Part shown: piece after piece, positions 57,362-64,000 of the stretch
How the letters are laid out: each line of letters begins with the position of its first letter
Numbering within the stretch: position 1 is the stretch's first letter
Assembly: GCA_949592205.1 (NCBI GenBank)
Contig: CATIUR010000006.1
Coordinates: 12,417,001 to 12,481,000, forward strand
Direction: 5' to 3'
DNA: 64,000 bases
Source: Helichrysum umbraculigerum
Taxonomy: Eukaryota > Streptophyta > Magnoliopsida > Asterales > Asteraceae
The notes under the pieces: model-generated
What the model was told of the DNA's origin: nothing
The model's database searches: none
What the model saw: the letters and a program-made list of their open reading frames with translations, nothing else
Program-made: the position numbers and the translations under genes

Positions 57362-60300
57362 TAACTCGAAGTTGGCGTGTGAGTGGAGTCCGAAAATAGA
57401 TGTGGATATTTGAGTCGCATCTGGTCTTCCCGTTCCCAGGTGAATTCCGGACCACGCCGCGAATTCCATCGAACCTTGACGATTGGAATACGACTTTGCT
57501 TAAGCTGTTTGACCTCACGGTCCATGACCTCCACTGGTGTCTCGACAAAATGAAGTTTGTCGTCGATTTGAATTTCCTCGAGCGGGATAATGAGTGTCTC
57601 GTCGGACAGGCATTTCTTTAGGTTAGAAACGTGAAATGTGGGATGCACGCTACTGAGCTCTGGAGGTAGCTGCAATCGATATGCGACTGGACCAATCCTT
57701 TCAAGGATCTCAAAAGGTCCGATGTATCTAGGGTTTAACTTTCCACGTTTGCCAAAACGGATGACACCTTTCCAAGGTGATACCTTGAGCAATACTCGAT
57801 CCCCAACCTGGAACTCGAGATGCTTGCGTCTCACGTCAGCATAACTCTTCTGACGATCACGTGCGGCCTTTAGCCGTTGCTGGATACCAACGATCTTCTC
57901 GGTGGTTTCATGAATGATCTCAGGACCAGTGAGTTGACTGTCTCCAACTTCGGTCCAACAAATAGGCGATCGGCACTTACGACCGTACAGTGCCTCAAAA
58001 GGTGCAGCTCCAATGCTGGTATGATAGCTGTTGTTGTATGAGAATTCGCACAATGGCAAATGATGATCCCAATTTGCACCGAAGTCAATTACGCAGGCGC
58101 GTAACATATCTTCCAGTGTTTGAATAGTCCTTTCACTTTGGCCATCGGTTTGTGGATGATAGGCTGTACTCATATCTAAACGAGTACCCAATGACTTTTG
58201 TAATGATTGCCAAAAGTTAGATGTGAATCGGCTGTCTCTATCAGAGATAATTGAGATTGAAACGCCGTGTCGTGATACGATCTCCTTCAAATAGATTCGT
58301 GTGAGACGTTCCATTTTGTCGGTTTCCTTCATGGCAAGGAAGTGAGCAGATTTGGTTAGACGATCAACTATTACCCATATAGTATCGCAACCACTTGATG
58401 TTTTCGGGAGTTTAGTGATAAAATCCATAGAAATTTGCTCCCATTTCCATTCTGGAATGTCCGGTTGCTGTAGCAAACCGGTGGGCTTCTGATATTCAGC
58501 TTTAACTTTTGAACATGTGAGGCACTTGCTGACATACGTGGCAATCTCTGCTTTCATGTTTGGCCACCAGTATGATCCCTTGATGCCATGATACATCTTG
58601 TCAGATCCAGGATGTATAGAATATTTGGACTTGTGAGCTTCATCCATCACAAAGTCTCGAAGATTCCCAAACTTGGGTAACCAGATTCGGTTTGCGAAGT
58701 ATTTGACCCCATTGGGTTTGGTTTCAAATTGATTCTCCATATTTCGCAAGGCCTCTTCCTTGATGTTTTTAGGTTTTAATGCTTCGAGTTGAGCAGTGAG
58801 AATTTGAATGATTAGATCATTATGGATGGTTATACTAAGTGCTCGGACTCGAAGTGGTTTTGTGTGCTCTTTGCGACTTAGGGCATCGGCAACTACATTA
58901 GCCTTCCCTGGATGATACTTGATTTCACAATCATAGTCGGTGAGTAACTCGACCCAGCGACGTTGCCTCATATTGAGATCCTTCTGATCGAATATATGCT
59001 GGAGGCTTTTGTGATCGGTGAAGATGGTACATTTTGTGCCATACAGATAGTGTCTCCAGATCTTGAGTGCGAATACTACGGCTCCTAATTCGAGATCATG
59101 AGTTGTGTAGTTCTTCTCGTGAACTTTGAGTTGTCGGGAGGCGTAGGCAATAACCTTGTCTCGTTGCATCAACACACAACCAAGACCTTGGTGTGAGGCA
59201 TCACAGTACACCACGAAGTCTTCGTTGCCTTCGGGTAATGATAAAATTGGTGCACTGCAAAGCTTTTGCTTCAATAGCTGAAATGCTGACTCTTGTTTAT
59301 CAGTCCAATCGAACTTCTTTTCCTTCTGAGTCAGTATTGTGAGAGGTTGAGCTATTTTGGAGAAATTCTCAATGAAACGCCGATAATAACTTGCTAGTCC
59401 TAAGAATTGGCGTACTTCGGTCGGCGTCGTCGGTGCTTGCCAGCACTTGATAGCCTCAATCTTTGATGGATCTACGTGAATTCCTTGACTATCAATCACA
59501 TGACTAAGGAATTGAACGGTTTGCATCCAGAACTCACACTTTGAGAATTTAGCATATAACTCTTCGTGTCTAAGAAGTTCTAGAATGACTTTGAGATGCT
59601 GCGCGTGCTCTTGCTCATTGCGCGAGTAAATGAGAATGTCATCAATGAAGACAATGACAAACTTGTCGAGATATGGTTTGCACACTCGGTTCATAAGATC
59701 CATGAATACTGCCGGTGCGTTAGTCAAACCAAAGGCCATAACCTGAAACTCGTAATGACCATAGCGAGTTCGGAAGGCAGTCTTTGGGATGTCGATGTCA
59801 CGAACTCGTAACTGATTATAACCTGATCTTAGATCTATCTTCGAATAGAAACTTGACCCTTGAAGTTGGTCGAATAGGTCATCAATACGAGGAAGTGGGT
59901 AACGGTTCTTGACGGTCAATTTGTTCAACTCTCTGTAGTCGATACACATTCTGAATGAACCGTCTTTCTTTTTCACAAACAGAACCGGAGCTCCCCATGG
60001 TGAAGAACTCGGTCTAATGAATCCCTTATCCAGGAGTTCCTGCAACTGAGTAGACAACTCCTGAAGTTCTGAAGGGGCTAAACGATATGGTGCTCGTGCA
60101 ACAGGTGCTGCCCCGGGCACGAGATCGATCGAGAACTCAACTTGTCTCGGTGGTGAAAGGCCAGGTAAGTCTTCGGGAAAGACTTCTGGATAATCTCTAA
60201 CAATGGGCACATCCTCAAGTCGTTTCTCTTCCGACTTTTTCTCCAAGACATGTGCGAGGATCGCCTGGTACCCTTTCCTAAGGTACTTGCGAGTTTTCAT

Positions 60301-61785
60301 GAAGGATATGATATTCAGTCTCGTCCTACCAGTCTCCCCTTGTATGATTAGAGTACTACCGGTGACAAGAGGAATGCGAATGATTTTGTCATAGCAGACA
60401 ACTTCAGCTCGGTGCTTGGATAACCAATCCATTCCAATAATGACGTCGAAACTTCCAATCTCGACGGGTATAAGGTCAATAGAGATGATTTCATCAGATA
60501 GATTTAAAGTGCAATTAGGTATCACACTATCGGTCTCTATGAGTTTACCATTAGCTAACTCTACAATATACTTAGCATCTAAAGCAATAGGGGCAATGTT
60601 AAGCAATTTACTAAACTCATCAGATATGAAGCTCCTATCAGCACCAGAATCAAACAGAACAGAAGCAGTAAGATTGTTGAGAAGAAACGTACCCGAGACC
60701 ACTTTCGGGTCCTGACGGGCCTCTCCTGAGTTCAGAACGAAAGCTCTTCCCTTCGCAGTGTTGTTACCCTTGTTCTTCAGCTTTGGGCACTCATTCCTAA
60801 AGTGACCAGTTTCTCCACATTCATAGCAGGACTTTGGTTGGCTGATGGTGGTGTTGGTGTTGACGGTGGTAGACCTACAGTCTTTGGTCAAATGTCCATA
60901 CCTTTGACATTTTCCACAAGGTGTACCGCAAGGACCATCATGATGACGGTAGCACTTTGAACAGTAGGGCTTATTTCCAGTGTAGCCCTTGTTGGAACCA
61001 GAACCAGTGTTGGTGGTCTTATCAGACTCAGACCTCTTTGATGATGATTGATTTTGAGTGGTGTTCCCAGACCACTTTCTTTTGTTGTTGTTACCAGAAG
61101 ATGGAACAGATGTCTCACGGCTGACAACCATGGCCATGAGTTCATGAGCAATTCCGATAGCTCTTTCCAGAGTGGTTGGTTGAGCTGAGGCGACATTACC
61201 CTGGATATTTTCCGGGAGGCCTCGAATGTACTTCTTGATACTTTTTCTTTCCGTATCAACCAGACCTGGGCACAACAGAGCGAATTGCTGGAACTTGGTG
61301 GTGTACCCAGCAATATCGTTCCCTTGTACCGCCAGATGCCAGAACTCCACTTCCAGTCGGTGTAGTTCTTCCTCTCGACAGTACTTCTCCCTTAGCTTTT
61401 TCTTCAATTCAGGCCAAGGAAGTCGGTTTGCGATCTCGACACCAATAGAGTTTGCGTGGGTGTTCCACCACGTTAGTGCACCTTCTTGAAAGGTGTAAGC
61501 ATCAAACTTGACCTTACTATCTTCAGCACAGTTACAGAGACTGAAGACAGATTCCATTCTTTCAATCCATCGGATTAAGCCAATAGCACCTTCATTGCCC
61601 TTAAAGTAGAGTGGCTTGCAGCTGAGAAAGTCCTTGTAGGAACAAGGTTTGATAACAGGAGTAGAAGTGGTATTGACTGTCTCAGTACTCCTTTGAGCGT
61701 CTCGAGCAGCCATGGCTTCGGCTACAGCTCGGGTAACCGCAGCATTGAGTTCAGCTTGACTGAAATCTTTCCTCTTTGGCGGCAT
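57361..61785 (-). CDS. Gag-Pol polyprotein of element D
   Basis: A 1474-residue uninterrupted frame starting [10 protein letters not shown], collinear with the element B polyprotein and very similar from Gag through integrase. Two CCHC knuckles ([14 protein letters not shown] and [14 protein letters not shown]), protease DSG (B has DTG), reverse transcriptase FIDDILIYS, RNase H YCDAS/TDHKS/ADALS, integrase HHCC and DDE (MDF, SDRD, GQSE) and chromodomain-like tail. Several residues usually constant in Gypsy RT are changed: MAFGLTNAP for [15 protein letters not shown] for SGYHQL, FLSH for FLGH and LASYYRRF for LAGYYRRF. The frame is open, but these changes may lower activity. Confidence 0.95.
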   Translation of the reverse strand: MPPKRKDFSQAELNAAVTRAVAEAMAARDAQRSTETVNTTSTPVIKPCSYKDFLSCKPLYFKGNEGAIGLIRWIERMESVFSLCNCAEDSKVKFDAYTFQEGALTWWNTHANSIGVEIANRLPWPELKKKLREKYCREEELHRLEVEFWHLAVQGNDIAGYTTKFQQFALLCPGLVDTERKSIKKYIRGLPENIQGNVASAQPTTLERAIGIAHELMAMVVSRETSVPSSGNNNKRKWSGNTTQNQSSSKRSESDKTTNTGSGSNKGYTGNKPYCSKCYRHHDGPCGTPCGKCQRYGHLTKDCRSTTVNTNTTISQPKSCYECGETGHFRNECPKLKNKGNNTAKGRAFVLNSGEARQDPKVVSGTFLLNNLTASVLFDSGADRSFISDEFSKLLNIAPIALDAKYIVELANGKLIETDSVIPNCTLNLSDEIISIDLIPVEIGSFDVIIGMDWLSKHRAEVVCYDKIIRIPLVTGSTLIIQGETGRTRLNIISFMKTRKYLRKGYQAILAHVLEKKSEEKRLEDVPIVRDYPEVFPEDLPGLSPPRQVEFSIDLVPGAAPVARAPYRLAPSELQELSTQLQELLDKGFIRPSSSPWGAPVLFVKKKDGSFRMCIDYRELNKLTVKNRYPLPRIDDLFDQLQGSSFYSKIDLRSGYNQLRVRDIDIPKTAFRTRYGHYEFQVMAFGLTNAPAVFMDLMNRVCKPYLDKFVIVFIDDILIYSRNEQEHAQHLKVILELLRHEELYAKFSKCEFWMQTVQFLSHVIDSQGIHVDPSKIEAIKCWQAPTTPTEVRQFLGLASYYRRFIENFSKIAQPLTILTQKEKKFDWTDKQESAFQLLKQKLCSAPILSLPEGNEDFVVYCDASHQGLGCVLMQRDKVIAYASRQLKVHEKNYTTHDLELGAVVFALKIWRHYLYGTKCTIFTDHKSLQHIFDQKDLNMRQRRWVELLTDYDCEIKYHPGKANVVADALSRKEHTKPLRVRALSITIHNDLIIQILTAQLEALKPKNIKEEALRNMENQFETKPNGVKYFANRIWLPKFGNLRDFVMDEAHKSKYSIHPGSDKMYHGIKGSYWWPNMKAEIATYVSKCLTCSKVKAEYQKPTGLLQQPDIPEWKWEQISMDFITKLPKTSSGCDTIWVIVDRLTKSAHFLAMKETDKMERLTRIYLKEIVSRHGVSISIISDRDSRFTSNFWQSLQKSLGTRLDMSTAYHPQTDGQSERTIQTLEDMLRACVIDFGANWDHHLPLCEFSYNNSYHTSIGAAPFEALYGRKCRSPICWTEVGDSQLTGPEIIHETTEKIVGIQQRLKAARDRQKSYADVRRKHLEFQVGDRVLLKVSPWKGVIRFGKRGKLNPRYIGPFEILERIGPVAYRLQLPPELSSVHPTFHVSNLKKCLSDETLIIPLEEIQIDDKLHFVETPVEVMDREVKQLKQSRIPIVKVRWNSRRGPEFTWEREDQMRLKYPHLFSDSTHTPTSS

Positions 61786-62379
61786 GATTCTGACAAAAGC
61801 AAATAGAGTGGATGAGTTGTTTGCACCAAAACATGATACATCACATACGCATATATATATTTATGGGGTAATATACAATGACACAAGTGATAATCACATT
61901 TGACAAACAACAAAGTTGCATACTAGATGCGAGTTTGCGAGTAGATGGGGTAAGCAACTACTTATGGGAACCTATAGTCCTTCTAACAACAGGTTCCACT
62001 TGTGATTCCAAAGAATTTGAATGATGGAGGAAGTACGAAATGATATACTCCTCGCGAACATACGATGGTACAGCGGAATTGTGTTGTGAGATGTTATGTG
62101 CGTATAAAAGGGATAGACGATAGTAATTCATACACATCGTCTTTGGTAGTGAAGATGTTAACGAGTGTATTATCGTGTGTGATCTATATATATTCGATAT
62201 ATATAATAGCTTAGAAGATAATACGCGAGTGGGGCTTAATCATATATCTTCAATATATAATAGCCTATGAGATAGTACGTAAATGAGGCCTATGTATGTA
62301 TATACGCCTATATCACATAATAGAATAATGATTGTCTAGCACAAACCAAGTATAAGTCTCGGTTTCTCTCGTGGTCAGA
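61786..62379. other. Element D noncoding leader
   Basis: AT-rich untranslated leader between the conserved 5' part and the gag start. No ORF of note. Confidence 0.6.
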
Positions 62380-62592
62380 GTCAACTATCGCATTCCTATT
62401 CAACATAACCCCTTTCAGCTTTCACATCGTATTCATTTAATTGTACATAGTTAGCTAAGCTATGTTAAATTAAACTCATATGGTGTAATCACTGAACCAG
62501 TTATACCTAATAAGGAATACTGCCTAACAGTCATAGTCTAGGCCCACTAAATGCAACCTAGTTCACTATAACCTTAGGCTCTGATACCAATC
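62380..62592 (-). other. Element D primer-binding site and conserved leader
   Basis: Minus-strand TGGTATCAGAGCC at 62577-62589, followed by ~200 nt nearly the same as in elements A and B (shared TAGTGAACTAGGTTGCATTT and ACTATGTACAATTAA blocks). Confidence 0.85.
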
Positions 62593-64000
62593 TGTCGCAC
62601 CCCCAAATTATGATGCGGAAGCGGGTCGGTTCGGGGTGCGACTAATCAATACACAAAGCACCAGATTACATAATGAACGACCACTACATGCGTCATTTAC
62701 AAATACATTGATAAAATAAAGGTTTTACACCGTTATAATATAGTTTACAAAAGCCCTTGAGTTCAAATGATAGAGATTCTATGGCATAACTAAATTATAC
62801 AAAATATAGTAATGCATGACAATCTCTTGATGTCTGTATACGACTCGAACTAATGGGCATCTTGAGTGGCAGACCTACTGCTGCTGAGAACCTGAGAATA
62901 CATGCTAAAAGGTCAGCTATAAAGCTGGTGAGCTCACAGGTTTAATGATAAGATGTAATGTATGAACCACAAGATTTAATAATGATGTTTGAAATTATTC
63001 AAATATAATGTATATATAGCCATGAGCACATAGTCTGAGCTTAACTGAGATGTCAGGATCACAATTAAGTGCCTGAGCGAGGGTGCCTCTATGCGTATGC
63101 CTAATCAACATACGTAGGAACAAATGATAATGCGTCCGTTTTGACCAGTCAGTGCTTGCTGACCCGGACGGGGATTGTCAGTCCCATATGAATCCATACA
63201 CTAACATTCACGCTACAAAGTATTACCAAACTATGCTATGAGGACTTAAAATGATTAGATGATTTTAACTCATGTAATATATAACGATGTTTTGATACTT
63301 GTGTTCAGATGTAAAACAAAATGAGCATGTATCTCACCCCTAGGTAAAAGCATTTAAAATAGGGGCTATGAGACTCACCTGAGCCTAATGTGATGATAGT
63401 AAGCACAATTGATGTTTCACAATACAATGATGTCGATCAATCGACTGAAACCTGCAGGGCGTCTTTGACGCGCAAGGTTTTGATAAATGATTAGATTATT
63501 GAAACCTGCCGGGCGTATTAAACGCGCAAGGTTAAATTGATTAGATGACACAACGGACCATCTATGCTAGTTGTTCCCTCAACTAGTTATGACCAAATAC
63601 TTTGGTTAATGATTATGTTTGAAATTTTGAAAATGTATACGGATCGTTGGTGATTGATTGAAATAATAATTCTTCAATTATTATTACTACTTTCATTTGT
63701 TGTGAACTTATAAAAGCATATTTGAAGTGTTTAAATGTTGTATCGTATAAGTATGAAATATGTCGCGATGTCTGACACTTAGTGTAAACCTTTCGTTTTA
63801 AGTTTATGGAAAAACGGAGGTCCGAGAACTAAAATACGCCATTTTCGACCCCTAGATGACTCCGGATGGCCTACAACTGACTAGGCTAAGGTACTTAGCC
63901 TTGACCATTGGGTTGTTTTTGAGTGACCGAGCGAATTTGAGCCCAATCCGTTACAATAAATTTTTCATCGAGAAGCTACCCTGTTTTAAGTTGTTACATC
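62593..64000 (-). repeat. Element D 5' LTR (partial, cut by window end)
   Basis: Aligns with 54649-56057 of the 3' LTR with scattered substitutions and a 3-bp indel near 63722. The remaining 1.27 kb, including promoter and hairpin array, lies outside the window. Confidence 0.92.

Larger units (their letters stand above)
54649..64000 (-). mobile_element. Element D: Ty3/Gypsy retrotransposon, runs off the window
   Basis: Left (3') LTR 54649-57326, internal part 57327-62592, and right (5') LTR from 62593 to the window end (1408 of about 2678 bp visible). It is on the minus strand. Polypurine tract TAACAAGGGGAGAA at 57327-57340 and primer site at 62577-62589. Gag-pol is intact. Closely related to element B in protein, leader and LTR ends, but with a different LTR body. 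LTR copies show a handful of differences (for example near 54893/62837), so it is somewhat older than B. Confidence 0.93.

Overview
The window is nuclear DNA of a flowering plant: spliced genes with GT-AG introns, Ty3/Gypsy retrotransposons primed by initiator tRNA-Met, a chloroplast ycf2 fragment, TTTAGGG telomere-type repeats, and Stowaway and Mutator-like MITEs. A eudicot, perhaps an asterid, is my guess; the species cannot be read from the sequence. About two thirds of the window is LTR retrotransposon.

Layout. (1) 53-19199 is a non-autonomous, gag-only Gypsy element (A) with 3.4-kb LTRs and the target duplication GTAAT. A complete Gypsy element (B, 789-10171, antisense, target duplication TATAT) sits inside its 5' LTR. 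(2) 19200-25268 is AT-rich intergenic DNA with palindrome clusters, microsatellites and MITEs. (3) 25269-26211 is a two-exon short-chain dehydrogenase (SDR) gene on the minus strand. It lies in a segment (22579 to about 27221) repeated at 32986-47680. (4) Between the copies are a histone H2A.Z pseudogene fragment, a LINE 3' fragment, a 320-bp tandem duplication and a plastid ycf2 insertion. (5) The second copy of the segment is split by a third Gypsy family (C) in a partial tandem array, 34081-44591. It still carries a second SDR gene with an identical predicted protein (45725-46667). (6) 47681-50531 holds a Helitron-like 3' end, a Stowaway MITE and a long-TIR MITE with a telomere-repeat core. 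(7) 50582-52274 is a two-exon cytochrome P450 of CYP706 type. (8) 52642-53908 is a small degenerate LTR retrotransposon. (9) 54649 to beyond the window end is a fourth Gypsy element (D), related to B, with an intact gag-pol frame.

Relationships. A, B and D share the primer-binding site, about 200 bp of leader after it, and a hairpin before the polypurine tract. A could therefore be mobilised by enzymes of the B/D type. The host genes (two SDR copies and one CYP706) are of families often used in terpenoid oxidation, but nothing here proves a joint pathway.

The least expected signal is structural. Each of the four Gypsy families carries, inside its LTR, its own array of short GC-rich hairpins whose stem sequences differ between families. 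Element A adds a second array of more than 20 micro-hairpins whose stems vary by paired changes. I know of no named feature that covers this.
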